A DNA stretch of 35,909 nt. It comes from Stenotrophomonas acidaminiphila (GTDB lineage Bacteria; Pseudomonadota; Gammaproteobacteria; Xanthomonadales; Xanthomonadaceae). Made by a program: the position numbers and the translations under genes. The stretch covers positions 1 through 35,909 of the forward strand of contig NZ_LDJO01000055.1 in NCBI RefSeq assembly GCF_001431595.1. The letters are read 5' to 3'. Below the pieces are notes generated by a model. That model saw only the letters and a list, made by a program, of their open reading frames with translations. It did no database searches and was not told the origin of the DNA. Below are positions 23,584-31,016 of the stretch, one piece after another (the first letter of the stretch is position 1; every line of letters begins with the position of its first letter).

Positions 23584-23606
23584 CCGGCGCTGCAGTGCAG
23601 CGCCGG
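23584..23606. repeat. 23-bp near-perfect palindrome
   Basis: CCGGCGCTGCA (23584-23594) and TGCAGCGCCGG (23596-23606) are exact 11-base arms around a single G. It lies between the cargo operon and the integrase remnant, so it may be a bidirectional transcript end, or a protein-binding dyad of the former element. Confidence 0.6.
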
Positions 23607-24079
23607 TTCGGTCATCAGCGGGTGATTTAGCCAATCGCGACGGTGTTGGGCGGATGGTATTTCTTTCTGGCCATTTCCAGTCCCTTCTTCTCCGCATAGC
23701 CGAGGACCATGCAGGCGCCAGGTTGTCAGGGCGCGTCCACTGGTGGGACATCAGTGTCACCAACAAGTCGCTGGCCGGCGCCAGGATGAAGATGGCCAGG
23801 CCGGGCCCGGCACCATGCCGTCGGCGTGCCTCAACGTGCGTGATGCGGTCGGCAGTGGTCAGACGCAGGATGTTCTTCTTGGCACTGGCCAGGCGCTTGA
23901 GATCGGCTTCCTTCGTGCGTCCCCAACGCGTTAGTTCCTTGATGTCCTTGCCATGCCACTCCAACAGTTCGGTCAGGGTGGTGGCTTTGCCGATCGGCTC
24001 GCCGCGTGCGCGCTGGCCGGCCAGCTCTGCTTCACGGTGGGTCGTCCAATCTTTGGCAGGAGCTCTGGAGAGGAATGTC

Positions 24080-24154
24080 CCCGGCTCCCGGCGCCCCGTC
24101 GGCCGTGCGCCGAATGGTCGCCGTGTAAGATGTCGCGCCCTGGCCTGGCGCCTG
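24080..24154 (-). repeat. dispersed repeat, copy 2
   Basis: Counterpart of about 17865-17929 (24 of 26 identical bases in the best block, 24127-24152), here inside the N-terminal part of the integrase remnant. Confidence 0.45.
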
Positions 24155-24235
24155 GCGGTGATCGACCCCATCGTGCCGCAGGTGCCGCGTCGCCGCACGG
24201 ACAGTGAACCGCAGACCCGTAGAAGCACCTGGACA

Positions 24236-25270
24236 ATGCAGCAGACCGAAACGACCGCAGCACAGGTATCAAAGCCCCGTCAGCCTTGCGTCTTGGAGGG
24301 TTTGAGGCTGTCCGTCGCGCCGATGATGGACTGGACGGACACCCATTGCCGGGTGTTCCACCGCATCCTCGCACCCGGTGCACGGCTGTATACCGAGATG
24401 GTCCACGCCAATGCGGTCATCCACGGCGACCGCCAGCGGCTGCTCGGTTTCGACGCCAGCGAGCATCCGCTGGCACTGCAACTGGGCGGCAGTGATCCGG
24501 CGCTGCTGGCGCAGGCCGCGCGCATCGCCGCGGACTGGGGCTACGACGAGGTCAACCTCAATTGCGGCTGCCCGTCCGACCGGGTGCAGGCCGGGCGCTT
24601 CGGCGCCTGCCTGATGCGCGAGCCGGAACTGGTGGGCGAGTGCGTGGCGGCGATGGTCGCCGCGGTGGACATCCCGGTAACGGTGAAATGCCGGCTGGGC
24701 GTGGACCAGGACAACGATTACGCGGCGTTCGCCGGCTTCGTCGACCGCCAGGTGCAGGCCGGTGTGGCGATGGTCGTCGTGCATGCGCGCAATGCCTGGC
24801 TGCAGGGGCTGTCGCCCAAGGAAAACCGCGAGGTCCCGCCGCTGCGCTATGACTGGGCCTACCGGCTCAAGGCCGAGCGCCCGGCATTGCCGGTGGTGCT
24901 CAACGGTGGCCTGGCCACGGTCGAGGCGGCGCAGGCGCAGCTGGCGCACGTTGACGGAGTCATGCTGGGCCGGGCGGCCTACCACGACCCCTACGTCCTG
25001 CACCTGCTCGAAGCGGCGCAGACAGGCGCGCCGCTGCGCAGCCGCGAGGAGCTGCTGCAGCAGATGCGGCCCTATGTCGAATCGCAACTGCAGGCAGGGC
25101 TGGCGCTCAAGCACATCACCCGCCACCTGCTCGGCCTGTACCACGGCCAGCCCGGTGGCCGCGGCTTCCGCAAGGTGCTCAGCGAGGGTGCCCACCGGCC
25201 TGGGGCCGACTGGGCGCTGGTCGAGCAGGCGGTGCAGGTCACCCGCGACCAGGCGGAGCGTGCGGCGTAA
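24236..25270 (+). CDS. dusA: tRNA-dihydrouridine(20/20a) synthase, with re-made N-terminus
   Basis: DusA reduces U20/U20a in the tRNA D-loop with NADPH and FMN. The 344-residue protein has LSVAPMMDWTD at about 25-35, LYTEMVHANAVIHGD at 51-65, NLNCGCPSDRVQ with catalytic C112, VKCRLGVDQ, the VHARNAWLQGLSPKENREVPPL block that distinguishes DusA, and NGGL and MLGRAAYHDPY for phosphate binding. The ATG at 24236 is the likely start, but no good Shine-Dalgarno sequence is seen. The first ~23 residues come from the inserted element rather than from the original gene, whose 5' end is stranded at 21225-21350. Expression now depends on sequence inside the element, unless transcription reads through it. 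Confidence 0.95.
   Translation: MQQTETTAAQVSKPRQPCVLEGLRLSVAPMMDWTDTHCRVFHRILAPGARLYTEMVHANAVIHGDRQRLLGFDASEHPLALQLGGSDPALLAQAARIAADWGYDEVNLNCGCPSDRVQAGRFGACLMREPELVGECVAAMVAAVDIPVTVKCRLGVDQDNDYAAFAGFVDRQVQAGVAMVVVHARNAWLQGLSPKENREVPPLRYDWAYRLKAERPALPVVLNGGLATVEAAQAQLAHVDGVMLGRAAYHDPYVLHLLEAAQTGAPLRSREELLQQMRPYVESQLQAGLALKHITRHLLGLYHGQPGGRGFRKVLSEGAHRPGADWALVEQAVQVTRDQAERAA
24308..24340 (+). repeat. right attachment site in dusA (attR)
   Basis: Matches attL at 21309-21341 in 32 of 33 positions (29 consecutive). It lies within the functional dusA reading frame. Confidence 0.92.
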
Positions 25271-25387
25271 GGCCTCGGCACGCATTCATTTTGCTCATGT
25301 AACTGAACGGGGCAGTTGTGGAGCGGGGAGGGTTCAGATCGGATTCACCCCTAAAAATCAAGAATTTGCCTCGATTTCGTAAGTCTC

Positions 25388-25420
25388 GTGAAAAATTCCG
25401 TGGGTGTTTTTTTTCACGGA
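25388..25420. other. overlapping alternative stems after dusA
   Basis: GTGAAAAA (25388-25395) can pair with TTTTTCAC (25410-25417), and TCCGTG (25397-25402) with CACGGA (25415-25420); both use CAC at 25415-25417, so they exclude each other. An 8-T run at 25407-25414 lies inside. It could be a dusA terminator region or an upstream element of the next promoter. Confidence 0.35.
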
Positions 25421-25422
25421 TT

Positions 25423-25457
25423 TTGAACGATCCGCCGCAGTCCGATAGGATCACGCC
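25423..25457 (+). promoter_or_regulatory. leaderless sigma70-type promoter of the PepSY-like gene
   Basis: TTGAAC (25423-25428), a 17-bp spacer, TAGGAT (25446-25451), then six bases to ATG at 25458. This is a well-formed promoter that would start transcription on the start codon itself. There is no Shine-Dalgarno sequence. Confidence 0.7.
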
Positions 25458-25829
25458 ATGCTTCCGGTTCCGCGTCATATTCTTGCCTTCGCTGCCGCGG
25501 CCGTCTTCGCGGCCGGTACGCCGATGGCACAGGCCTGGGCGCAGGATGGCCGGCAGCAGCACATGCATGGCGGCGAGCGCGACATCCCACGCCCGCGCAT
25601 GCGCGACAACGCCGGTTCGCTTTCCGATGCGGTGCGGCGCGTCCAGCGCGAGACCGGCGGCCGCATCCTCGGTGCCGAGCGCGTGCCTTACGACGGCCGC
25701 GACATCAACCGGGTGAAGTACATGGACGACCGCGGCCGGGTGCGCTACATGGACGACGCGCCGCCGTCGCCCCGGGCTCCCCGCGGGCCGCGCCAGGTCG
25801 AGCAGCCACCACGCGGCGATAACCCCTGA
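25458..25829 (+). CDS. PepSY-like periplasmic protein upstream of phoPQ
   Basis: A 123-residue exported protein with a signal peptide (about 1-26, cleaved near AQA). The mature part has one small PepSY-like unit: SLSDAVRRVQRETGGRILGAERVPYDGRDINRVKYMDDRGRVRYMDD at about residues 54-100. A Pro/Arg-rich tail follows. PepSY domains are small periplasmic modules often thought to inhibit peptidases or to sense the environment. Genes of this type commonly precede phoP-phoQ in Xanthomonadaceae, and the 71-bp gap here is consistent with that. The product might modulate PhoQ, but nothing in the sequence shows it. It has its own leaderless-type promoter. Confidence 0.8.
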   Translation: MLPVPRHILAFAAAAVFAAGTPMAQAWAQDGRQQHMHGGERDIPRPRMRDNAGSLSDAVRRVQRETGGRILGAERVPYDGRDINRVKYMDDRGRVRYMDDAPPSPRAPRGPRQVEQPPRGDNP

Positions 25830-25900
25830 ACAGCGATAGTTGTCCCGCAATCCGCTTACCCATGCCGGTGAATGGCCGGCCAAGCAACTAGGGAGAGTTC

Positions 25901-26584
25901 ATGCGTATCCTTCTGGTCGAAGACGAAGCCCCGCTGCGCGAGACCCTGGCAGCCCGGCTCAAGCGTGAAGGCTTTGCCGTCGATGCCGCGCAGGACGGAG
26001 AGGAAGGCCTGTACATGGGACGTGAGGTGCCGTTCGATGTCGGCATCATCGATCTGGGCCTGCCCAAGATGTCGGGCATGGAGCTGATCAAGGCGCTGCG
26101 CGACGAGGGCAAGAAGTTCCCGGTGCTGATCCTGACCGCCCGCTCCAGCTGGCAGGACAAGGTCGAGGGCCTGAAGCAGGGCGCCGACGACTACCTGGTC
26201 AAGCCGTTCCACGTCGAAGAGCTGCTGGCCCGCGTCAACGCGCTGCTGCGCCGCGCCGCCGGCTGGTCCAAGCCGACGCTGGAGTGCGGCCCGGTGGCGC
26301 TGGACCTGGCCGCGCAGACGGTCAGCGTGGCCGGCAGCAACGTCGACCTGACCAGCTACGAATACAAGGTGCTCGAGTACCTGATGATGCATGCCGGTGA
26401 GCTGGTCTCGAAGGCCGACCTCACCGAGCACATCTACCAGCAGGACTTCGACCGCGATTCGAACGTGCTGGAAGTGTTCATCGGCCGCCTGCGCAAGAAG
26501 CTGGACCCGGACGGTGAGCTGAAGCCGATCGAAACCGTGCGCGGCCGTGGTTACCGCTTCGCCATTCCGCGCAACGAGGGCTGA
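25901..26584 (+). CDS. phoP: PhoP-type two-component response regulator
   Basis: A 227-residue OmpR-family regulator. The receiver domain (1-115) has the acidic pocket E8/D9, the phosphoacceptor D51 (GIIDLGLPKMSG), T79 (LTARSS) and K101 (LVKPF). The C-terminal winged helix (about 130-224) ends RLRKKLDPDGELKPIETVRGRGYRFA. The order PepSY-like gene, regulator, kinase, and overall similarity, point to PhoP of Xanthomonadaceae, which responds to Mg2+/cationic peptides through PhoQ and controls envelope remodelling and virulence genes. GGGAGAG precedes the ATG at 25901. The kinase gene starts 21 bases downstream, in the same operon. Confidence 0.93.
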   Translation: MRILLVEDEAPLRETLAARLKREGFAVDAAQDGEEGLYMGREVPFDVGIIDLGLPKMSGMELIKALRDEGKKFPVLILTARSSWQDKVEGLKQGADDYLVKPFHVEELLARVNALLRRAAGWSKPTLECGPVALDLAAQTVSVAGSNVDLTSYEYKVLEYLMMHAGELVSKADLTEHIYQQDFDRDSNVLEVFIGRLRKKLDPDGELKPIETVRGRGYRFAIPRNEG

Positions 26585-26605
26585 TCCGCCGCGCGCGGTA
26601 CGGGC

Positions 26606-28033
26606 ATGATCTACGGCCGTCTGTGGTTCTTCCGGCGCTGGCGGCCGCGTTCATTGCAGGCGCGCCAGCTGCTGGCCGCCTCGATAGGCCTGGTGGCCTT
26701 CCTGGCGCTGGCCGGCTATGCCCTGGACGCCGCCTTCGCCGGCACCGCCCGCGCCAACCTTTCCGAGCGGCTGAAGAACTACGCCACTTCCTACGCGGCC
26801 GGCATCGACTTCACCCGCGACCGCTCGCTCTACATCCGCGAACAACCGCCGGACCCGCGGTTCGACGTGCCCGGCAGCGGCCTGTACCTGCAGGTGGTGA
26901 TGCCGGGCCACTCCGGCAACTCCATGTCCGCCGAGGGGCCGATCCTGCCCGACGTCAGCGCGCGCATGCTCGAACCGCGCGAGGAGACGTTCGAGGGCCC
27001 GCTGCCGATCACCCAGATCGACGGTACGCCCGGCGAGGTCTACCGCTACGGCATGGGCCTGGTCTGGGGCGGTGACGGCAGCCCGGAGAGCGAGTTTCCC
27101 TACACCATCTACGTGCTCGAGGATTCGCGCGCGCTGGGCAAGCAGCTGCGCGTGTTCCGCAGTGCGGTGTGGTTCTGGCTCGGCGTGACCGGCCTGATCC
27201 TGCTGCTGCTGCAGACCCTGGTGCTGCAGTGGAGCCTGCGCCCGCTCAAGCGCGTGATCAACGAACTGACCCGGGTGCAGCGCGGCGAGCGCGAGCGCAT
27301 GAGCGAGATGCACCCGCGCGAGCTGGAACCGCTGACCGACAGCATCAACGCCTTCATCGAGAGCGAGCGCGAGAACCTCGAGCGCCAGCGCAATACCCTG
27401 GCCGACCTCGCGCACAGCCTGAAGACGCCGATCGCGGTGCTGCGCACGCAACTGGACAGCGGTGCCGGCGACGGTGCGCTGCGCGAGGAGCTGGACGTAC
27501 AGCTGCAGCGCATGAACAACCTGGTGTCCTACCAGCTGGCGCGGGCGGCCTCGTCCGGGCACAAGCTGTTCTCCGCGCCGGTGCCGATCGAGGCCAGCGC
27601 CGAGGAGATCGTGCGCGGGCTGGAGAAGGTCTACGCCAGCAAGGGCGTGCTGTGCGAGTTCGAGATCGAGCCGGGCGTCAATTTCTACGGCGAGCCCGGC
27701 GACCTGCAGGAACTGCTCGGCAACCTGCTGGAGAACGCGTTCAAGTGGGCCCGGCGCAGGGTGCTGCTCACGGTCCGCTCCATTCCCTCCGCGCCCGGGC
27801 GGCGCGCGGGCCTGGAAATGGCGGTGGACGACGACGGCCCCGGCATCGCCGAGGACAACATCGCCAAGGTCCTGCAGCGTGGCGTGCGCGGCGACGAACG
27901 CGTGCAGGGCCACGGCATCGGCCTGTCGATCGTGCAGGACCTGATCAAGGACTACCGCGGCGAACTGCAGGTCAAGCGCTCGCCCGAACTGGGTGGTGCG
28001 CGTTTCGAAGTGACCCTGCCGCCGGGGCTGTGA
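26606..28033 (+). CDS. phoQ: PhoQ-type sensor histidine kinase
   Basis: A 475-residue inner-membrane kinase. It has one transmembrane helix at about 22-43, a periplasmic sensor of about 145 residues rich in acidic patches (PREETFEGP, DGSPESEF) and a second helix at about 189-210. A HAMP-like linker (SLRPLKRVINELTRV) and the dimerisation/H-box DLAHSLKTPIAVL with phosphoacceptor H270 follow. The ATPase domain has NLLENAFKWA (N box), VDDDGPGIA (G1) and GHGIGLSIVQDL (G2). The PhoQ assignment rests on pairing with phoP and on the acidic periplasmic domain, which fits divalent-cation sensing. There is no strong Shine-Dalgarno sequence before the ATG, so translation probably depends on coupling to phoP. 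Confidence 0.92.
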   Translation: MIYGRLWFFRRWRPRSLQARQLLAASIGLVAFLALAGYALDAAFAGTARANLSERLKNYATSYAAGIDFTRDRSLYIREQPPDPRFDVPGSGLYLQVVMPGHSGNSMSAEGPILPDVSARMLEPREETFEGPLPITQIDGTPGEVYRYGMGLVWGGDGSPESEFPYTIYVLEDSRALGKQLRVFRSAVWFWLGVTGLILLLLQTLVLQWSLRPLKRVINELTRVQRGERERMSEMHPRELEPLTDSINAFIESERENLERQRNTLADLAHSLKTPIAVLRTQLDSGAGDGALREELDVQLQRMNNLVSYQLARAASSGHKLFSAPVPIEASAEEIVRGLEKVYASKGVLCEFEIEPGVNFYGEPGDLQELLGNLLENAFKWARRRVLLTVRSIPSAPGRRAGLEMAVDDDGPGIAEDNIAKVLQRGVRGDERVQGHGIGLSIVQDLIKDYRGELQVKRSPELGGARFEVTLPPGL

Positions 28034-28121
28034 CCCGGCCCGGGCGGCAGCCCTTGGGCGCGGCATCGTGGCGGTCCGCGGCGTTGGCGAGCCCGGCCAT
28101 GCCGGCGTCGCGCCGTACTGC

Positions 28122-28925
28122 CTATGGCTGTTGCAGCGCCTGGCCGGCGAACGGCGAGGGCCCGTAGAAGCGGCGCAGGTGCGCGGCCACCTCCGGCATG
28201 TCCCGCTCCAGCAGGTGCGGGGCGGAGAAGTGGTACTCGGTGGCGACCGCGAAGAATTCTTCAGGCGCTTCGGCCGCGTACGGGTCGATCGCGGTATCGC
28301 GGCCGGCATCCACCCGTGCGCAGAAGGCGTCGTAGCTGCGCTGGAAATCGCGTGCCCATTGCCGCTGCCAGTCGCGCGGCAGCGGCGGCGTGCCGTCCAG
28401 CGCGCCATCGAGCACGTCGATCTTGTGCGCCATCTCGTGCACCGCCACGCAGAAGCCCGCCTGCGGGTCGGCGATGTCGGCCTGTACGTCGGCCCATGAC
28501 AGCAGCAGCGGGCCGCTGTCCCAGGCTTCGCCGATCAGTTCATCGTCCCATTCGTGCAGCACGCCGGCAGCGTCCACGTGGTTGCGGCGCACCCGGAACG
28601 CATCCGGGTACACCACCAGTTCCGACCACCCAAGCAGGCCCTGCTCACCGAACTCCAGCAGCGGCAGGCAGCACAGTGCGGCCAGCAGCAGGCGCTGGCC
28701 TTCGTCCAGCACCAGGCCGGCTACCGGGGTGATGGCCTTGCGGTGCAGGAAATGCGCCGCAAGCCCGCGCAGCCGCTCCTGGCGCGTGGCATCCAGGGCA
28801 TGCAGCCACGGGCATGCCTGGCACGTGCTGCGCCAGAGGGCTTCGTCAATGGAAGGCGGCGGGCGCCGCCAGCGGCGCAGAAACGACTGGATCAGCGGAA
28901 CATACCGGGCAGCAGGCGGTGCCAT
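28122..28925 (-). CDS. mtfA: MtfA-family zinc peptidase (M90)
   Basis: A 267-residue soluble protein of the MtfA/Mlc-titration-factor family. The zinc site is VHEMAHKID with H163, E164 and H167, and the downstream EEFFAVATEYHF probably supplies the third ligand (E223). LLPLLEFGEQGLLGWSELVVYPDAF and HEWDDELIGEAWDSGPLLLSW are conserved blocks of the family. E. coli MtfA has aminopeptidase activity and binds the glucose repressor Mlc; whether an Mlc homologue exists here is not visible. Its start overlaps the end of the upstream small periplasmic-protein gene by 34 bases, so coupled translation is likely. It is convergent with phoQ, 88 bases away. Confidence 0.9.
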   Translation of the reverse strand: MAPPAARYVPLIQSFLRRWRRPPPSIDEALWRSTCQACPWLHALDATRQERLRGLAAHFLHRKAITPVAGLVLDEGQRLLLAALCCLPLLEFGEQGLLGWSELVVYPDAFRVRRNHVDAAGVLHEWDDELIGEAWDSGPLLLSWADVQADIADPQAGFCVAVHEMAHKIDVLDGALDGTPPLPRDWQRQWARDFQRSYDAFCARVDAGRDTAIDPYAAEAPEEFFAVATEYHFSAPHLLERDMPEVAAHLRRFYGPSPFAGQALQQP

Positions 28926-29188
28926 TTCGGTGCGCGCAGCCGCGGGATGATCTCCTCATCGCTGCCGCCGCCGGCCTGTTGCGGTGCCGGCACCGTGTGC
29001 TTGGGTTGCGACGGCGGAACGGCGTTGGCCAGGCTCACCGATGCGGCCGGTGCCGCCACGCGCTCCACTTCGCCCGGGGCATAGGTGCAGCCGCTGCGGG
29101 CCGGGGTGTCGATCGCCTCCGCGGCATGCGCGGCCACCGGGGCCAGCAGCAGGATCAGGCAATGGGCGGTACGGCGCATCGTCGACAT
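28892..29188 (-). CDS. small exported hypothetical protein
   Basis: 98 residues. It has a Sec signal peptide (CLILLLAPVAAHA, cleaved near residue 22), then a mature region with a single Cys (SGCTYAPGEVERV), an Ala/Ser/Pro-rich middle and a basic C-terminus (IIPRLRAPKWHRLLPGMFR). I do not recognise the family. The start could be 29188 or the ATG at 29179; neither has a strong ribosome binding site. It overlaps the mtfA start by 34 bases on the same strand and is divergent from birA. The likely location is periplasmic. Its codon usage matches neighbouring core genes, which supports it being real. Confidence 0.65.
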   Translation of the reverse strand: MSTMRRTAHCLILLLAPVAAHAAEAIDTPARSGCTYAPGEVERVAAPAASVSLANAVPPSQPKHTVPAPQQAGGGSDEEIIPRLRAPKWHRLLPGMFR

Positions 29189-29270
29189 CCGGGGGCGGTT
29201 GAGCTCCCGATTCTAGCCTGCTTTCCCGGCGGGATTGGAAGCCACCATGGGCGGACCGGGTGCCTTCACG

Positions 29271-29276
29271 CATAAT
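29271..29276 (+). promoter_or_regulatory. putative -10 of the birA-coaX operon
   Basis: CATAAT at 29271-29276 is the best -10-like hexamer before birA and would give a leader of roughly 25 bases ending at the GTG at 29308. AGAAG (29296-29300) is a weak ribosome binding site. Confidence 0.4.
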
Positions 29277-29307
29277 CGGGCGATCTGTTGCGATCAGAAG
29301 ATCCATC

Positions 29308-30273
29308 GTGGACGACCGAGAACTGCTGGCCAAGCTGGGCGAGGGCGCCTTTTCCGGCGACGCCCTGGCCCGTGAACTCGGCCAGACCCGCGCCGCCGTG
29401 TGGAAGCGTATCCAGGGGTTGCGGGCAGCCGGCGTGGCGATCGACGGCCGTGCCGGCGACGGCTACCGGCTGGCCCAGCCGCTGGAACTGCTGGATCGCG
29501 CGCGCATCCTGGAGCAGCTGGCGCCCGGGGTGGCGGGTTCCGTCGCGGCGCTGGAAATCGGCTGGGCGGTAGGGTCCACCAACAGTGAATTGCTGCGACG
29601 CAGCGCGCCTTTGCGCGGCGTCGAGGTGCTGCTGGCCGAGCGCCAGACCGGCGGCCGCGGCCGTCGTGGCCGGCACTGGGCCTCGCCGCTGGCGTCCAAT
29701 ATCTATCTGTCGGTGTCGCGCTCCTTTGCCGGTGGCCTGTCGCGCATGGGCGGGCTGAGCCTGGCCGCCGGGGTGGCGGTGGGTGAATCGCTGCATGCGC
29801 TGGGTTTTGCTGCGGCCGGCCTGAAATGGCCCAACGACGTGCTGGCCGATGGCCGCAAGCTCGGTGGCCTGCTGGTGGAAGGTGGCGGCGAGTTCGCCGG
29901 CCCGGCGCGCGCGGTGATCGGGCTCGGCCTGAACGTGCGCATGCCCGCCGCCATCGCCGCGGACATCACCCAGCCCTGGGCCGACCTGGACACGCTCGCC
30001 GGAGCGCCGGTATCGCGCAACCGGGTGGTCGCGGCCGTGCTGTCGCAGCTGCTGCCGGCGCTGGACCTGTTCGAGCAGCAGGGGCTGGGCCCGTTCCTGC
30101 CGCGGTATGCGGCGATGGACGTGCTGGCCGGGCGGCCGGTACGCGTGGAGGAGGCGGGTACCCTGTACGAGGGCGTCGCCCGCGGCCTGGCCGAGGACGG
30201 TGCCCTGCGCCTGTCCATCGGTGGCGGCGAGCGTCATTTCCATGCCGGCGAAGTCAGCGTGAGGGCGCAATGA
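29308..30273 (+). CDS. birA: biotin--[acetyl-CoA carboxylase] ligase / biotin repressor
   Basis: A 321-residue bifunctional BirA. An N-terminal winged helix (about 1-60; SGDALARELGQTRAAVWKRIQGLRAAG) should bind biotin-operon operators. The catalytic domain has GSTNSELL at 89-96, the biotinyl-AMP loop GRGRRGRHW at 116-124, KWPNDVL at 173-179 and GGLLVE after K184. The small C-terminal SH3-like domain covers about 270-321. It makes biotinyl-5'-AMP, biotinylates acetyl-CoA carboxylase carrier protein, and represses biotin synthesis when idle. I take GTG 29308 as the start because it gives the normal DRELLAKL N-terminus; a GTG at 29260 would precede the presumed promoter. The stop overlaps the coaX start (ATGA). 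Confidence 0.95.
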   Translation: MDDRELLAKLGEGAFSGDALARELGQTRAAVWKRIQGLRAAGVAIDGRAGDGYRLAQPLELLDRARILEQLAPGVAGSVAALEIGWAVGSTNSELLRRSAPLRGVEVLLAERQTGGRGRRGRHWASPLASNIYLSVSRSFAGGLSRMGGLSLAAGVAVGESLHALGFAAAGLKWPNDVLADGRKLGGLLVEGGGEFAGPARAVIGLGLNVRMPAAIAADITQPWADLDTLAGAPVSRNRVVAAVLSQLLPALDLFEQQGLGPFLPRYAAMDVLAGRPVRVEEAGTLYEGVARGLAEDGALRLSIGGGERHFHAGEVSVRAQ

Positions 30274-31007
30274 GCGACTGGCTGTTCGACCTGGGCAATT
30301 CGCGTTTCAAGTTCGCACCGCTCGACGGTGCCACCGCCGGCAGTGTGCAGGCGTGGGCACACGGTGCCGAGGCCATGACCGCGGCCGCGCTGGACGCCCT
30401 GCCACGCGGGGACACCGCCTGGGTGGCCAGCGTCGCGGCGCCGGCATTGACCGCGACGGTGATGGAACTGCTGCATGCCCGCTTCGCACGCGTGCAGGTG
30501 GCGCGGACGCTGCCGGCATGCGCCGGCGTCACCATCGCCTATGCACGCCCGGAGAAGCTAGGCGTCGATCGTTTCCTGGCCCTGCTCGCCGCGGCCACCG
30601 GCCAGCGGCCGGTGCTGGTGGTGGGGGTGGGCACGGCGCTGACCATCGACCTGATGGATGCCGGCGGCCGCCACCTGGGCGGCCGCATCGGCGCCTCGCC
30701 CACGGTCATGCGCGAGGCCCTGCACGCGCGCGCGGCGCAGCTGCCGGCCAGCGGTGGCGACTATGCGGAGTTTGCCAATGACACCGCCGACGCGCTGGCG
30801 TCCGGGTGCGATGGCGCCGCGGTGGCGCTGGTCGAACGCAGCCTGCGGCATAGCGCCGACCTGCTCGGGACCGCGCCGTCCCTGCTGGTACACGGCGGCG
30901 GTGCGGTCCCGCTGCTGCCGCTGCTGCCCGACGCCGAGTACCGGCCAGCCCTGGTGCTGGACGGGCTGGCCCGCTGGGCCGTGCACGCGCAGGCGCCGGG
31001 GCGCTAG
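30270..31007 (+). CDS. coaX: type III pantothenate kinase
   Basis: CoaX phosphorylates pantothenate in the first step of CoA synthesis; unlike CoaA it is not feedback-inhibited by CoA and needs a monovalent cation. The 245-residue protein has the ASKHA-fold motifs: D7 in FDLGNSRFK, YARPEKLGVDRFLAL with the catalytic-base candidate D100, VGVGTALTIDLMD with D127, and GGRIGASPTVMREALH. The start overlaps the birA stop by ATGA, so birA-coaX is a translationally coupled pair, a common Xanthomonadaceae arrangement. Its TAG stop is part of the -10-like hexamer of the next gene. Confidence 0.95.
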   Translation: MSDWLFDLGNSRFKFAPLDGATAGSVQAWAHGAEAMTAAALDALPRGDTAWVASVAAPALTATVMELLHARFARVQVARTLPACAGVTIAYARPEKLGVDRFLALLAAATGQRPVLVVGVGTALTIDLMDAGGRHLGGRIGASPTVMREALHARAAQLPASGGDYAEFANDTADALASGCDGAAVALVERSLRHSADLLGTAPSLLVHGGGAVPLLPLLPDAEYRPALVLDGLARWAVHAQAPGR

Positions 31008-31016
31008 GATCGCGCC
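31005..31016 (+). promoter_or_regulatory. putative leaderless -10 of the SPOR gene
   Basis: TAGGAT (31005-31010), starting with the coaX stop codon, is followed by six bases and ATG 31017. It has no Shine-Dalgarno sequence; the -35 is poor. Confidence 0.4.

Larger units (their letters stand above)
23560..24171 (-). pseudogene. degenerate tyrosine integrase next to the right dusA junction
   Basis: From an ATG at 24171 the minus-strand frame starts MGSITARRQA and passes through FLSRAPAKDWTTHREAELAGQRARGEP, then TLTELLEWHGKDIKELTRWGRTKEADLKRLA and LTTADRITHVEARRRHGAGP (to about 23802). This matches the SAM-like N-terminal, arm- and core-binding part of dusA-type phage integrases. After that the frame becomes unrecognisable, and no catalytic R-H-x-x-R-Y block follows in any frame. 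The gene is therefore truncated and inactive. A 27-codon frame at 23627-23710 (ending KKYHPPNTVAIG) could be its displaced C-terminus, but I cannot establish that. Confidence 0.7.
21309..24340. mobile_element. 3.0-kb genomic element inserted in the 5' end of dusA
   Basis: Direct repeats of dusA coding sequence flank a 2999-bp unit (21309 to 24308). The unit carries three plus-strand cargo genes (transglutaminase-like, RHS-tip/papain-like, small membrane protein) and a degenerate tyrosine integrase reading away from the right junction. Its composition is more A+T rich than the flanking core genes. dusA is a well-established integration target of tyrosine-recombinase prophages and islands. With the integrase broken the element is probably fixed. 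It may be the residue of a larger island shrunk by deletion. Confidence 0.85.

Noticed and set aside
23141..24235. Long N-terminal extension of dusA in frame
   Set aside because: The frame happens to be open through the membrane-protein gene and the integrase remnant, but the product there is nonsense. DusA proteins start close to the LSVAPMMDWTD motif.
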